From Tepidibacter hydrothermalis (GTDB taxonomy: Bacteria; Bacillota; Clostridia; Peptostreptococcales; Peptostreptococcaceae), in NCBI RefSeq assembly GCF_029542625.1, contig NZ_CP120733.1:806001-870000 (forward strand): DNA of 64,000 bases. The letters are read 5' to 3'. The notes beneath the pieces were generated by a model. It had not been told where the DNA came from. It did no database searches and saw only the letters and a program-made list of their open reading frames with translations. The translations under genes were made by a program, and so were the position numbers. Shown here piece after piece: positions 8,841 through 18,424 of the stretch (position 1 is the stretch's first letter; each line of letters begins with the position of its first letter).

Positions 8841-9005
8841 GATATAGAGGCCGCGGTTGTAAAGAGTACAGTATATAAATTATATACTCGAAAGGTCCAA
8901 CTGCCGAAATACATAGATTCTTAGAATTTACGTATTGGGGCTATGTTGAATAAGCATAGTACTGTCTTTAGAAAATAGCCCAATTTTCTAAAGGAGGACT
9001 TATCA
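8841..9005 (+). promoter_or_regulatory. Lysine riboswitch (L box), copy 2
   Basis: A near-copy of the first aptamer about 300 bases downstream: GATATAGAGGCCGC, AAGAGTACAG, GAAAGGTCCAACTGCCGAA, TGTTGAATAAGCAT, TACTGTCTTTAGA, CTAAAGGAGGACTTATC. Changes are concentrated in peripheral stems and include compensating differences, so both copies look functional. Confidence 0.9.
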
Positions 9006-9059
9006 TATTGGGGCAAAAGGAATTATTGTTTTTGTATAAAATATATTTAGATTTTGTAT

Positions 9060-9101
9060 AAAGCAGTTGTGAGTGCCTTTTGCTCATAACTGTTTTTTTT
9101 A
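9060..9101 (+). terminator. Terminator of lysine riboswitch 2
   Basis: AAGCAGTTGTGAG pairs with CTCATAACTGTTT (one G-U pair) and is followed by U8, 50 bases before the lysA start. Confidence 0.88.
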
Positions 9102-9153
9102 TATATAAAAAAGCAGGAAAAGTTAAAACTATATAAGAAGAGGTGACGCTATA

Positions 9154-10455
9154 ATGAAATTATTTGGAACTATGAATATAAATGATATAGGAAATTTTGA
9201 AATCGGAAATTGTGATGCTGTTGATTTAGCTAATGAGTATGGAACTCCATTATACGTAATGGATGAAGAACTAGTTAGGAATAATTGCAAATTATTTAAT
9301 GGGAATTTTTTAATGGAAGGTATTGATACGGAAGTAATATACGCTTCTAAAGCATTTTTAAATGTAGCTATATGCAAAATAATAAAAGAAGAAGGATTAT
9401 CTTTAGATGTTGTATCTGGGGGAGAACTGTATACAGCTTTAAAAGCAAATTTTCCTCCAAGTAAAATCTATATGCATGGAAACAATAAAACGGAAGATGA
9501 ATTGATTTTTGCAATTAAATCAGGTGTAGGCAGAATAATAGTAGACAATAGACAAGAACTAGAATTATTAGAAATTTTATGTGAAGAATTAGATAAAAAT
9601 ATAGATGTATTATTAAGAGTAAATCCAGGTATAGAAGCACATACACATAAGTATATTCAGACTTCTAAAAACGATTCAAAGTTTGGTGAATCAATATTTA
9701 GTGAGGATATTCAGTTTATAATAAATAAATTTCAAATGAGCAATAGAGTAAATTTAAAGGGATTTCATTGTCACATAGGATCTCAAATTTTTGAAGAAAA
9801 TTCATTCTATTCAAGTGCTTTAGTTATGATTGAGTTTATGAAAGAAATAGAAAATAAGTGCAATTTTATTACTAAAGAATTAAATTTAGGAGGAGGGTTT
9901 GGAGTTCGTTATTCTGAGGAAGATGATCAAATGGATATAAAAAGATGTCTTAATACTCTACTTAGATTAATAAAAGATGGAATAGAAAATATGAATATGA
10001 GTATTCCAAAGTTAATGATAGAACCAGGAAGATCTATAGTTGCTAATGCAGGAACTACACTTTATAAAATAGGAGGAACTAAACAAACATATGGAGGTAA
10101 ACAATATATGTTTGTTGATGGAGGTATGACTGACAATCCAAGAACAGCACTATATGATGCTAAATATGAAGCTGTTGTTGCTAATAAAATGAATTTTGAA
10201 TATGAAGAAATATATACTGTCGCAGGAAAATGTTGCGAGTCTGGAGATATTATAATAAAAGATATTGAACTTCCAAAAGTTGAAAGAAATGATGTTTTAG
10301 CTGTTTTAAGCACTGGTGCATATAATTACAGCATGTCAAGTAACTATAATAGAATTTTAAAGCCAGCAGTAGTATTCGTTAAAGATGGAGAATCAAGACT
10401 TGCCGTTAAAAGAGAGACCTACGAAGATCTTATTAGAAATGATATATTACTTTAA
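9154..10455 (+). CDS. lysA: Diaminopimelate decarboxylase
   Basis: 433 residues. The last step of lysine synthesis: meso-diaminopimelate to lysine plus CO2, PLP-dependent, cytosolic. The PLP lysine is K66 in IYASKAF; other landmarks are the GxHxHIGSQI-like FHCHIGSQIF, LNLGGGFGVRY and the C-terminal GKCCESGD segment that supplies the second-subunit cysteine. Ribosome site AGAAGAGGTGA. It is first in an operon that makes lysine from aspartate and follows two lysine riboswitches, so its expression should fall when lysine is plentiful. Confidence 0.95.
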   Translation: MKLFGTMNINDIGNFEIGNCDAVDLANEYGTPLYVMDEELVRNNCKLFNGNFLMEGIDTEVIYASKAFLNVAICKIIKEEGLSLDVVSGGELYTALKANFPPSKIYMHGNNKTEDELIFAIKSGVGRIIVDNRQELELLEILCEELDKNIDVLLRVNPGIEAHTHKYIQTSKNDSKFGESIFSEDIQFIINKFQMSNRVNLKGFHCHIGSQIFEENSFYSSALVMIEFMKEIENKCNFITKELNLGGGFGVRYSEEDDQMDIKRCLNTLLRLIKDGIENMNMSIPKLMIEPGRSIVANAGTTLYKIGGTKQTYGGKQYMFVDGGMTDNPRTALYDAKYEAVVANKMNFEYEEIYTVAGKCCESGDIIIKDIELPKVERNDVLAVLSTGAYNYSMSSNYNRILKPAVVFVKDGESRLAVKRETYEDLIRNDILL

Positions 10456-10476
10456 AAATTAAAGGGGGCAATTAAT

Positions 10477-11682
10477 GTGGCTATAATAGTTCAAAAATAC
10501 GGTGGAACTTCTGTAGGAAGTATAGATAAAATGAAAGAGATTGCAAAAAGAGTAATAGACCAAAGAGACAAAGGAAATGATGTGGTAGTTGTAGTTTCTG
10601 CTATGGGAAAAAGCACAGATAGACTTGTTGAAATGGCTAAAGAAATTTCACAAAATCCATGTAAAAGAGAGTTAGATATGCTTCTGTCTACAGGAGAACA
10701 AGTTTCTATTTCATTGTTGTCAATGATATTTAAGGAACAGGGATATGATTCAATATCCTTAACTGGTTTTCAGGCAGGAATAAAAACAGAAGGACTTCAT
10801 ACTAAAAATCGTGTTGCAGAAATTAATATCGATATTATTGAAAAGCATTTAACAGAAGGAAAAATAGTAGTTGTAGCAGGTTTTCAAGGTATGAATGAAA
10901 ATGGTGATATAACTACTTTGGGAAGAGGAGGATCAGACACTACAGCGGTTGCTTTAGCTGCAAAGCTTAACTGTACTTGCGAAATATATACTGATGTAGA
11001 AGGAATTTATGGTGTTGATCCTAGAGTTTATCCTAACGCTAAAAAATTAGACTATATAAGCTATGAGGAAATGATGGAGTTATCGAGTTTAGGAGCGGGT
11101 GTAATGGAAACAAGAGCAGTTGAAATAGGTTTTAAATATGATATACCTATTTATGTTGCATTAAATAAAGGAAATATAAAAGGAACTTATATAAAGGAGT
11201 ATGATGAGAATATGGAACAAAAAGTGATAACAGGTCTTACGAGTACTGATGATGTTTTAATGATTACTATTAATAATGTTTTATATAATTCTAAGAATAT
11301 AGCAACTATATTTGATAGACTATCACAAAGTAATGTTAACGTAGATATGATAAGTCAAACAGCACCTAAGGATGGATATGTAAATGTTTCTTTTACTACA
11401 TCTAGAGATGATATAGGTATTGTTCATAATGTAATAAATGAATTAAAAAAGGAAATGGAAGATATAGAAATACATGTGGAATCTAATATAACTAAGATAT
11501 CTGTTGTTGGAATAGGTATGATGAATCAATCAGGAGTTGCAGCTAAGGTATTCAAAATATTTGCAGACAATGATATTGAATTTAAGCAAGTTACAACTTC
11601 TGAAATAAGTATATCTTACACTATAGATTCAAGAGATAAAGGCAAAGCAATAACTATAATAGCAAAAGAATTTGATTTATAG
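10477..11682 (+). CDS. lysC: Aspartate kinase
   Basis: 401 residues from a GTG start with AAAGGGGG upstream. Makes aspartyl-4-phosphate, the entry to the lysine/threonine/methionine pathways. N-terminal amino-acid kinase domain with VQKYGGTSVGS and GRGGSDTTAVALAA; C-terminal pair of ACT domains (from about residue 260) for allosteric control by lysine or threonine. Placement between lysA and asd under lysine riboswitches marks it as the lysine-responsive isoenzyme. Confidence 0.95.
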   Translation: MAIIVQKYGGTSVGSIDKMKEIAKRVIDQRDKGNDVVVVVSAMGKSTDRLVEMAKEISQNPCKRELDMLLSTGEQVSISLLSMIFKEQGYDSISLTGFQAGIKTEGLHTKNRVAEINIDIIEKHLTEGKIVVVAGFQGMNENGDITTLGRGGSDTTAVALAAKLNCTCEIYTDVEGIYGVDPRVYPNAKKLDYISYEEMMELSSLGAGVMETRAVEIGFKYDIPIYVALNKGNIKGTYIKEYDENMEQKVITGLTSTDDVLMITINNVLYNSKNIATIFDRLSQSNVNVDMISQTAPKDGYVNVSFTTSRDDIGIVHNVINELKKEMEDIEIHVESNITKISVVGIGMMNQSGVAAKVFKIFADNDIEFKQVTTSEISISYTIDSRDKGKAITIIAKEFDL

Positions 11683-11692
11683 GATGATTTTA

Positions 11693-11722
11693 TATAGTTA
11701 TAGGCTAATACCCATAACTATA
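11693..11722 (+). other. Hairpin between lysC and asd
   Basis: TATAGTTATAGG and CATAACTATA form a 9-bp stem. There is no U run, so it is more likely an mRNA processing or stability element than a terminator. Confidence 0.5.
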
Positions 11723-11752
11723 GTTAAATAAATTTAAATTGGGGGTATAAAA

Positions 11753-12751
11753 ATGAAAAAAGTTAATGTTGCTGTAGTTGGAGCTACTGGAATGGTAGGA
11801 AGAACATTTTTGAAAGTTTTAGAAGAAAGAGATTTTCCTATAGAGAATCTATATTTAATGGCATCAAAGAGATCAGCTGGCAATACTGTCAATTTTAGAG
11901 GCAAAGATTACATAATTGAAGAATTAAATGAGAATTCTTTTGATAAAGATATAGATATCGCTCTATTTTCTGCTGGGGGAGATCTTAGTAAAAAATATGC
12001 TCCAATAGCCAAAGAAAAAGGGGTAGTTGTAGTAGATAATAGTAGTGCTTGGAGAATGGATAAAGATATCCCACTAGTAGTTCCTGAAGTTAATCCAGAA
12101 GATGTTAAAAAACATAATGGAATAATAGCAAATCCTAATTGTTCAACTATTCAAGCAGTAGTGCCTTTAAAAGCATTACATGATAAATTTAAAATTAAAA
12201 GAATAGTTTATTCAACATATCAAGCTGTTTCTGGATCTGGGGTTAAAGGCATTACAGATTTAGAAGAAGGCTTAAAAGGAAATGAAAATAAACTATATCC
12301 TCACCCTATAGCTTATAATGCTCTACCACATATAGACGTTTTTATGGATAATGGATATACAAAAGAAGAAATGAAAATGATAGATGAAACTAAGAAAATA
12401 TTAAATGATTATGATCTTAAAATAACTGCTACAACAGTAAGAGTTCCAGTATTATATAGTCACAGTGAATCTGTTAATGTAGAATTTGAAAAAGAATTTG
12501 AAGTTGAAGAAGTATTTAATATTTTAGAAAATACGGAAGGTGTAGTAGTAGTTGATAATCCAAAAGAAAATAAATATCCTCTAGCTTTAGATGCTGAAGG
12601 AAAAAATGAAGTATTCGTAGGTAGAATTAGAAGAGATTTTAGTGTGGATAATGGAATTAATATGTGGGTAGTTGCCGATAACATAAGAAAAGGTGCTGCA
12701 ACTAATACCGTTCAAATAGCTGAGCTTTTAGTAAAATATAATTTAGTATAG
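11753..12751 (+). CDS. asd: Aspartate-semialdehyde dehydrogenase
   Basis: 332 residues, ribosome site TTGGGGGTATA. Reduces aspartyl phosphate to aspartate semialdehyde with NADPH. The N-terminus has the Rossmann motif [12 protein letters not shown]; the catalytic cysteine is C130 in ANPNCSTIQ; a histidine/arginine substrate region follows in [14 protein letters not shown]. Length is normal for the family. Acts between aspartate kinase and DapA, as the gene order shows. Confidence 0.95.
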   Translation: MKKVNVAVVGATGMVGRTFLKVLEERDFPIENLYLMASKRSAGNTVNFRGKDYIIEELNENSFDKDIDIALFSAGGDLSKKYAPIAKEKGVVVVDNSSAWRMDKDIPLVVPEVNPEDVKKHNGIIANPNCSTIQAVVPLKALHDKFKIKRIVYSTYQAVSGSGVKGITDLEEGLKGNENKLYPHPIAYNALPHIDVFMDNGYTKEEMKMIDETKKILNDYDLKITATTVRVPVLYSHSESVNVEFEKEFEVEEVFNILENTEGVVVVDNPKENKYPLALDAEGKNEVFVGRIRRDFSVDNGINMWVVADNIRKGAATNTVQIAELLVKYNLV

Positions 12752-12765
12752 AAAGGGTGATCTTA

Positions 12766-13659
12766 ATGTTATTTAAAGGTTCAGGTGTTGCTTTAGTTAC
12801 TCCTTTTAAAGATGGAAATATAGATTTTAACAAGTTAGAAGAAATTATTGAATACCATATAAAAGAAAAAACAGATGCTTTAATTGTATGCGGTACTACT
12901 GGAGAAGCTTCTACAATGAGTGATGAAGAACAATTATCAACTATAAAGTTTGTAGTTGAAAAAACTAATAAAAGAATACCTGTAATAGCAGGAACGGGAT
13001 CTAATAATACAGCTCATTCAATACATCTAAGTAAAAAAGCTGAAGAATATGGAGTTGATGGTCTTTTAGTTATAACTCCGTATTATAATAAAGCTACTCA
13101 AAAGGGAGTTATAGCTCACTTTGAAGCTATTGCAAATTCAGTAAATATACCTATTATAGTTTATAATGTACCAGGAAGAACAGGAGTTAATATAAACCCT
13201 TCAACACTTGCTCAATTGGCTAAAATTAAAAATATAGTAGCTGTTAAAGAAGCTAGTGGGGATATATCTCAAGTTGCTGAAATGGCAAGGGTTTGTCCAG
13301 ATGGTTTTGGGATATATTCAGGAAATGACGATATGATTTTACCTTTATTATCTTTAGGTGGAATTGGTGTGATTTCTGTAGTTGCTAATGTATGTCCAAA
13401 GGATACTCATGATCTAGTAGCTAAATACTTTGATGGAGATATAGAAGGTTCTAGAAAATTACAACTTGATATGAAAAGTTTGATAGATGCTTTATTTATA
13501 GAAGTGAACCCTATTCCAGTTAAAACTGCTATGAATTTATTGGGGTTTGAAATGGGAAATCTTAGACTTCCACTTGTTGAAATGAACTGTGATAATTTAG
13601 AGGTATTAAAGAAAGAGTTAATAAATTACGGATTTGAATTAGGAGGATCACATGATTAA
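12766..13659 (+). CDS. dapA: 4-hydroxy-tetrahydrodipicolinate synthase
   Basis: 297 residues from the ATG at 12766, which has AAAGGG eight bases upstream; an in-frame GTG nine bases earlier lies inside that ribosome site. A class I aldolase: pyruvate and aspartate semialdehyde condense via a Schiff base. [19 protein letters not shown] (catalytic tyrosine) and VAVKEASGD (Schiff-base lysine) are all present. It overlaps dapB by 8 bases. Confidence 0.95.
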   Translation: MLFKGSGVALVTPFKDGNIDFNKLEEIIEYHIKEKTDALIVCGTTGEASTMSDEEQLSTIKFVVEKTNKRIPVIAGTGSNNTAHSIHLSKKAEEYGVDGLLVITPYYNKATQKGVIAHFEAIANSVNIPIIVYNVPGRTGVNINPSTLAQLAKIKNIVAVKEASGDISQVAEMARVCPDGFGIYSGNDDMILPLLSLGGIGVISVVANVCPKDTHDLVAKYFDGDIEGSRKLQLDMKSLIDALFIEVNPIPVKTAMNLLGFEMGNLRLPLVEMNCDNLEVLKKELINYGFELGGSHD

Positions 13660-14398
13660 AGTTATAGTTAATGGTTCTCTTGGGAAAATGGGAAAAGTTT
13701 TGACAGATTTAATAATGGAAGATAAGGCTTTTGAATTAGTTGCAGGTGTATCTAAGTATAAAAATGATAATATAGATTATCCTATATACTCCAGTATATT
13801 AGATGTAAAAGAAAAAGTGGATGTTATTATTGATTTTTCAAACCCAGATAGTTTAAAAGATTTATTGTCTTATTCTAAACACACAAAAATTCCTTTAGTT
13901 ATTGCTACTACTGGATATAGTGATGAAGAGCTTAATATGATAGAAGAACTATCTAAAGAAGTTTCTATATTCCACAGCTCTAATATGTCAGTTGGAGTGA
14001 ATTTAATATTAAAGTTGGTAGAAATCTCAGCTAAGGCTTTAACTAACTTTGATATAGAGATAATTGAAAAACATCATAATAAGAAAGTAGATGCTCCTAG
14101 TGGTACTGCTTTAATGATAGCTAATGAAATACAACAGGTTTTAAATAATGAATTTAATTATGGTAGACATGGGAAAAATGAGAAAAGAAAAGAAAATGAA
14201 ATAGGAATACATGCAGTAAGAGGTGGAACTATAGCGGGGGATCACTCTGTAATATTTGCGGGTAAAGATGAAATATTAGAACTTAATCATATAGCTTTAT
14301 CAAAAGAAATATTTGCACAAGGTTCATTAAAAGCTGCTAAATTTATTGTAAATAAAGAAAATGGATATTACAATATGAAGGATGTAGTAAGTATATAG
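13652..14398 (+). CDS. dapB: 4-hydroxy-tetrahydrodipicolinate reductase
   Basis: 248 residues, starting within the end of dapA behind AGGAGGATC. NAD(P)H-dependent reduction to tetrahydrodipicolinate. Motifs: N-terminal GSLGKMGKV (nucleotide binding), [10 protein letters not shown], and [15 protein letters not shown] with the catalytic histidine/lysine pair; [11 protein letters not shown] near the C-terminus. Normal length. Confidence 0.95.
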   Translation: MIKVIVNGSLGKMGKVLTDLIMEDKAFELVAGVSKYKNDNIDYPIYSSILDVKEKVDVIIDFSNPDSLKDLLSYSKHTKIPLVIATTGYSDEELNMIEELSKEVSIFHSSNMSVGVNLILKLVEISAKALTNFDIEIIEKHHNKKVDAPSGTALMIANEIQQVLNNEFNYGRHGKNEKRKENEIGIHAVRGGTIAGDHSVIFAGKDEILELNHIALSKEIFAQGSLKAAKFIVNKENGYYNMKDVVSI

Positions 14399-14428
14399 AA
14401 TATAAGACAATTAGGAGGTACTTTACAA

Positions 14429-15136
14429 ATGATGAAATTGACAGATCCATATGAAATAGCAAAATTTATAAAGAATTCTACAAAAAAAACACCTGTGAAA
14501 GTTTATTTGAAAGGTGAAATAAATAATCAAAATTATGATAATGTAAAAATATTTGGAGATGGAAATTCTTATATACTTATTGGGGAACATGATGTCGTAA
14601 AAAATATAATAGAAGAGAATAAAGAAAATATAATAGACTATCATTTAGAATTTGATAGAAGAAATTCAGCTATACCTATGTATAATTATTTATATGAAGA
14701 GGCTAGAATTGAGCCAGGTGCTGTTATAAGAGACATGGTTTCTATTGGGAAAAATGTAGTTGTAATGATGGGAGCAGTTATAAATATAGGAGCAGAAATT
14801 GGAGAAGGAACAATGATAGATATGAATGCAGTTGTAGGTGCAAGAGGAACTGTAGGTAAAAATGTTCATCTTGGAGCTGGTGCTGTTGTTGCAGGAGTAC
14901 TTGAGCCTCCTTCTGCAACTCCTGTTATTATAGAAGATGATGTAGTAATTGGAGCTAATGCAGTAATACTTGAAGGCGTAAAAATAGGTAAAGAAGCTGT
15001 TGTTGCAGCTGGTGCTGTTGTAACTAGTGATGTACCTGAAGGTGCAGTTGTAGCAGGATCTCCTGCTAAAATAGTTAAAATGAAAGATGATAAAACAAAA
15101 GAAAAAACAAAATTAATGGAAGATTTAAGAGGATAA
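14429..15136 (+). CDS. dapH: Tetrahydrodipicolinate N-acetyltransferase
   Basis: 235 residues, ribosome site TTAGGAGGTAC before ATGATG. The N-terminal part (about 1-85) is the DapH-specific domain; from about residue 95 the sequence shows hexapeptide repeats of a left-handed beta helix ([29 protein letters not shown]...). It uses acetyl-CoA, which places this organism on the acetylase branch of lysine synthesis. The matching aminotransferase, deacetylase (DapL) and DapF are not in this operon and must be elsewhere. Confidence 0.92.
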   Translation: MMKLTDPYEIAKFIKNSTKKTPVKVYLKGEINNQNYDNVKIFGDGNSYILIGEHDVVKNIIEENKENIIDYHLEFDRRNSAIPMYNYLYEEARIEPGAVIRDMVSIGKNVVVMMGAVINIGAEIGEGTMIDMNAVVGARGTVGKNVHLGAGAVVAGVLEPPSATPVIIEDDVVIGANAVILEGVKIGKEAVVAAGAVVTSDVPEGAVVAGSPAKIVKMKDDKTKEKTKLMEDLRG

Positions 15137-15156
15137 AAAGTTAATATATATGATTT

Positions 15157-15192
15157 AAAATAACCTTAGGCTTAATAGACTAAGGGTATTTT
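15157..15192 (+). terminator. Terminator after the lysine operon
   Basis: AAAATAACCTTAG and CTAAGGGTATTTT pair as a 12-13 bp stem with a 10-base loop; A-rich and U-rich flanks would let it work in both directions. Confidence 0.75.
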
Positions 15193-15212
15193 AAATTTAA
15201 GTAAAAAAGTAG

Positions 15213-15241
15213 TTGTATAAAATTTATTAAGGTGTTATAAT
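15213..15241 (+). promoter_or_regulatory. Promoter of the histidine operon
   Basis: TTGTAT (15213-15218), 17-base spacer, TATAAT (15236-15241). Transcription would begin near 15248 and read a roughly 290-base leader. Confidence 0.65.
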
Positions 15242-15307
15242 ATGAATAACAATTTAACGGTTTAATGAATTAAAGTGATAAAGTAAAATTGAGGAGAGGT
15301 GCTTAAT

Positions 15308-15376
15308 ATGAAAAATTTAGTTTTAGTAAAATCGAATTTAAACTTAAGACATCATCATAGATTTAAGGATTTGTAA
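15308..15376 (+). CDS. hisL: His operon leader peptide
   Basis: 22 codons starting at an ATG 10 bases after GAGGAGAGG. The peptide holds three consecutive histidine codons (CAT, 15350-15358), unusual for chance in a short peptide. It sits directly before the attenuator hairpins and the his genes. Ribosome stalling at these codons when charged tRNA-His is scarce would be the sensing step. Its stop codon lies within pairing segment 1 of the attenuator. Confidence 0.85.
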   Translation: MKNLVLVKSNLNLRHHHRFKDL

Positions 15377-15512
15377 TAATGAGCTAAAAATAGTTCATAG
15401 ATACAAGTCCTAGTTATTTTGCAAAAAATATAGGATTTGTATCTATGATGGTTTAATATAAGTGTTTATAATATTAAAAAGCCATGTAGGTATATACCTA
15501 TATGGCTTTTTT
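15365..15512 (+). promoter_or_regulatory. Histidine operon attenuator (competing hairpins and terminator)
   Basis: Segment 1 (15366-15375) can pair 10 bp with segment 2 (15402-15411). Segment 2 (15396-15412) can instead pair 17 bp with segment 3 (15431-15447). Segment 3 starts ATATAGG, which could pair 7 bp with CCTATAT in the 3' arm of the terminator at 15476-15512 (12-bp stem AGCCATGTAGGT/ACCTATATGGCT, then U6). A ribosome at the stop codon covers segment 1, favouring 2:3 and leaving the terminator intact; a ribosome stalled at the His codons leaves segment 1 free. The pairings are seen; the mechanism is inferred. Confidence 0.75.
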
Positions 15513-15539
15513 GTATATTAAGGAAAGGTAGGAGATTTA

Positions 15540-16514
15540 ATGGAATTTTTAAAAATTAAAGATGAAATAGATTATTTAAATAAGAGATATAAGATAACAA
15601 GAGAAATAGAAGATATGTTTATAGATGATGGATGTATTAATATAGAACCTTCGATTTTTGAAGACTATGATAACTTTATGTCTGTTAACAAGAGAATAAA
15701 AAAAGAATCTATGGTAAAGGTTTTGAATGGAAATTCAAATATATTAATTTTAAGACCAGATATTACAATGAACATAATAAAAAATTTGATTCCAAGATGG
15801 GAAGACGATTTGAAGCTTAAGTTGTTTTATAATTCTACAATTTTTAGAAATAAAGCTGGTTTAAATATTAAGGAATTTAGACAAATGGGAATTGAATATA
15901 TAGGAGAATCGTCTATGAAAGCAGATAGAGATTTGATTGGGATAGCTCTAAAGGTTTTAAAAAAATATAACAACAGCTTTATTTTAGAAATTGGAAACAG
16001 CAAGTATGTTGATGAAATATTAAGAGTGATTGATTTAGAAGAAAGTGTTGAAAAAGAATTAAAAAGTCTAATTTATAAAAAAAATAAGATCGAACTAATA
16101 GATTATGTCGGAAATTTAAATATAAAAAAAGAAATATGCGAGTTATTATCTAATATTTTAGATTTCCAGGGAAATATAGAAGAAATTATAAAAAAAGCTG
16201 AAAAATTCTATATGAATGATGAAATGAAAAAATCTATAGAGGATCTTAAAGATTTGAATGAGTTTATTAAAGAGTATGGATACTTAAAAAATATACATTT
16301 TGATTTATCTATGGTTGCAGAGTTAGATTATTACGAAGGGATAGTATTTAAAGGTTATTATGAAAATTCATATAGAGAAATTATAAGTGGAGGAAGATAT
16401 GATTCTTTAACAGAGTTATTTGGTGAAAAAGTTTCAGCAATAGGGTTCTCAATAGATATAGATGAATTAATTAAAGTTATAAATAAGAGAGGTGATGGAA
16501 ATTGGATTATATAA
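15540..16514 (+). CDS. hisZ: ATP phosphoribosyltransferase regulatory subunit HisZ
   Basis: 324 residues, a histidyl-tRNA-synthetase-like protein without tRNA-charging role. The class II synthetase core is recognisable (LRPDITMNI, FRQMGIEYIG, LDYYEGIVFKGY, GGRYDSL). In bacteria with a short HisG, HisZ is needed for activity and for feedback inhibition by histidine; the next gene is exactly such a short HisG. Ribosome site AGGAAAGGTAGGAG. The 3' end overlaps hisG by 13 bases. Confidence 0.92.
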   Translation: MEFLKIKDEIDYLNKRYKITREIEDMFIDDGCINIEPSIFEDYDNFMSVNKRIKKESMVKVLNGNSNILILRPDITMNIIKNLIPRWEDDLKLKLFYNSTIFRNKAGLNIKEFRQMGIEYIGESSMKADRDLIGIALKVLKKYNNSFILEIGNSKYVDEILRVIDLEESVEKELKSLIYKKNKIELIDYVGNLNIKKEICELLSNILDFQGNIEEIIKKAEKFYMNDEMKKSIEDLKDLNEFIKEYGYLKNIHFDLSMVAELDYYEGIVFKGYYENSYREIISGGRYDSLTELFGEKVSAIGFSIDIDELIKVINKRGDGNWII

Positions 16515-17131
16515 CTATAGCTCTTTCAAAAGGAAGAATAGGAAAACAAGCTGATAATGTATTTAAAAAAATAGGGTTAGGAGATTGTATAGATTTAGAT
16601 TCTAGAAAGCTTATTTTTAAAGATGATATAAACAAAATCAATTATATATATGTTAAACCATCTGATGTGGTTACATATGTAGAAAAAGGAGTTACAGATT
16701 TAGGAATAGTGGGCAAGGACACAATTTTAGAAAGTGATACAAATGTATATGAAATTTTTGATTTGGGATTTGGTAAATGTAAATTTTCAATAGCTGGTAT
16801 AAAAGGAGAAAAGATATATAAAAAAGATGATATTTTAAAGGTTGCAACTAAATACCCTGAAATAGCTAAAAAATACTTTAACGAAAGACAGCAAAAAATC
16901 GAGATAATAAAGCTTAATGGTTCTGTAGAATTAGCACCTTTAGTAGGACTCTCTGATGTGATTGTTGATTTAGTTGAAACAGGAAATACTTTAAAAGCTA
17001 ATGGACTTGAGGTAATAGAAGATATGTTTAATATAAGTGCAAGGTTAATATCTAATAGAGTAAGTTATAGATTTAAGTTTGATAGAATTCAAAATATTAT
17101 TAAATCATTAAACGAAAATATGGAGGGATAA
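16502..17131 (+). CDS. hisG: ATP phosphoribosyltransferase, short form
   Basis: 209 residues from a TTG start with GAGAGGTGATGG upstream. First step of histidine synthesis (ATP plus PRPP). N-terminal ITIALSKGR, then VGKDTILE and LNGSVELAPLVGLSDVIVDLVETGNTL, the PRPP/phosphate-binding region. It lacks the C-terminal regulatory domain of the long form, in agreement with hisZ next to it. Confidence 0.95.
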   Translation: MDYITIALSKGRIGKQADNVFKKIGLGDCIDLDSRKLIFKDDINKINYIYVKPSDVVTYVEKGVTDLGIVGKDTILESDTNVYEIFDLGFGKCKFSIAGIKGEKIYKKDDILKVATKYPEIAKKYFNERQQKIEIIKLNGSVELAPLVGLSDVIVDLVETGNTLKANGLEVIEDMFNISARLISNRVSYRFKFDRIQNIIKSLNENMEG

Positions 17132-17132
17132 T

Positions 17133-18413
17133 ATGATACGAATAATAGATTCAATAAAAGATAGCGGGTTTTTAAAAAAGCTTTTAGATAGAAGTCAATT
17201 TGAATTTGAAGAAGTAAATAAAGTAGTTGATGAAATTTTATTTAATATTAGAGAAAGAAAAGATAAAGCTTTGAAAGAATATACATTGAAGTTTGACAAA
17301 GTAGAAATAGATGATTTTTTAGTGTCTAAAGAAGAAATAGATGATGCATTTGAAAATATAGATGATAATTTAAAAAATGATCTTTTAAGGGCTAAAGAAA
17401 ATATTGAAAAATATCACACCAAGCAGTTGAAATCATCGTATACATTACATGATGGAGAAGATATAATTTTAGGTCAAATTATAAGACCTATAGAAAAAGT
17501 TGGTATATATGTTCCTGGTGGAAGTGCAGCATATCCATCTACTGTTTTAATGAATGCAGTACCTGCAAAAATAGCTGGAGTTAAGGAAATAGTTATGATA
17601 ACTCCTCCTAATAAAGAAGGAAAGATAAAAGATTCTGTTCTTGTAGCAGCTTCTATAGCTGGAGTAGATAAGATATACAAGGTAGGAGGAGCACAGGGAA
17701 TAGGGGCACTTACTTTTGGAACAGAAAGTATACCCAAGGTATCTAAAATAGTTGGACCTGGGAATATATATGTTGCCATGGCAAAAAAGAAAGTTGCTGG
17801 ATATGTAGGAATAGACATGATTGCAGGACCTAGTGAAATTCTAATAATTGCAGATGAACATGCAAATCCAAAATATATAGCTGCTGATTTAATATCTCAA
17901 GCAGAGCATGATGAAATGGCAGCATCAATACTTGTTACAGATTCACAAAAAATTGCAAAAAAAGTAAACGAAGAATTAAAAATACAAGTTGAAATGCTAG
18001 AAAGAAAAGAAATAATAAAAAAATCTCTTAAAAATTATGGAGCAATAATAATAACAAGCTCTATGAATGAATCGATAAAAATAGCTAATGAAGTAGCACC
18101 AGAACATTTAGAAATACTTACAAGAACTCCTTTTGACTTATACAAACAAGTGAAAAATGCTGGAGCAATATTTCTTGGAGAATTTTCTCCAGAACCATTA
18201 GGAGATTATTTTGCAGGACCAAATCATACGTTGCCTACTAGTTCAACTTCTAAATTTGCATCACCTTTAGGAGTTGAGGATTTCTTAAAGAAAACTTCTT
18301 TAATATACTACAGCAAAGAAGCTTTAATGAAGTCAAAAGATTCTATTATAAGAATTGCGGAGGATGAGGGGTTAACGGCACATGCCAATTCCATAAAAGT
18401 AAGATTTGAATAG
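17133..18413 (+). CDS. hisD: Histidinol dehydrogenase
   Basis: 426 residues, normal length. Carries out the last two NAD-dependent oxidations from histidinol to histidine and needs zinc. Landmarks: VGIYVPGGSAAYPSTVLMNA, VGGAQGIGALTFGT, GPGNIYVA, DMIAGPSEILI, AEHDEMA and APEHLEI; the zinc and base histidines and GPNHTLPT follow. Ribosome site TGGAGGGATAAT, one base after hisG ends. Confidence 0.96.
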   Translation: MIRIIDSIKDSGFLKKLLDRSQFEFEEVNKVVDEILFNIRERKDKALKEYTLKFDKVEIDDFLVSKEEIDDAFENIDDNLKNDLLRAKENIEKYHTKQLKSSYTLHDGEDIILGQIIRPIEKVGIYVPGGSAAYPSTVLMNAVPAKIAGVKEIVMITPPNKEGKIKDSVLVAASIAGVDKIYKVGGAQGIGALTFGTESIPKVSKIVGPGNIYVAMAKKKVAGYVGIDMIAGPSEILIIADEHANPKYIAADLISQAEHDEMAASILVTDSQKIAKKVNEELKIQVEMLERKEIIKKSLKNYGAIIITSSMNESIKIANEVAPEHLEILTRTPFDLYKQVKNAGAIFLGEFSPEPLGDYFAGPNHTLPTSSTSKFASPLGVEDFLKKTSLIYYSKEALMKSKDSIIRIAEDEGLTAHANSIKVRFE

Positions 18414-18424
18414 GGGGTATTAAT

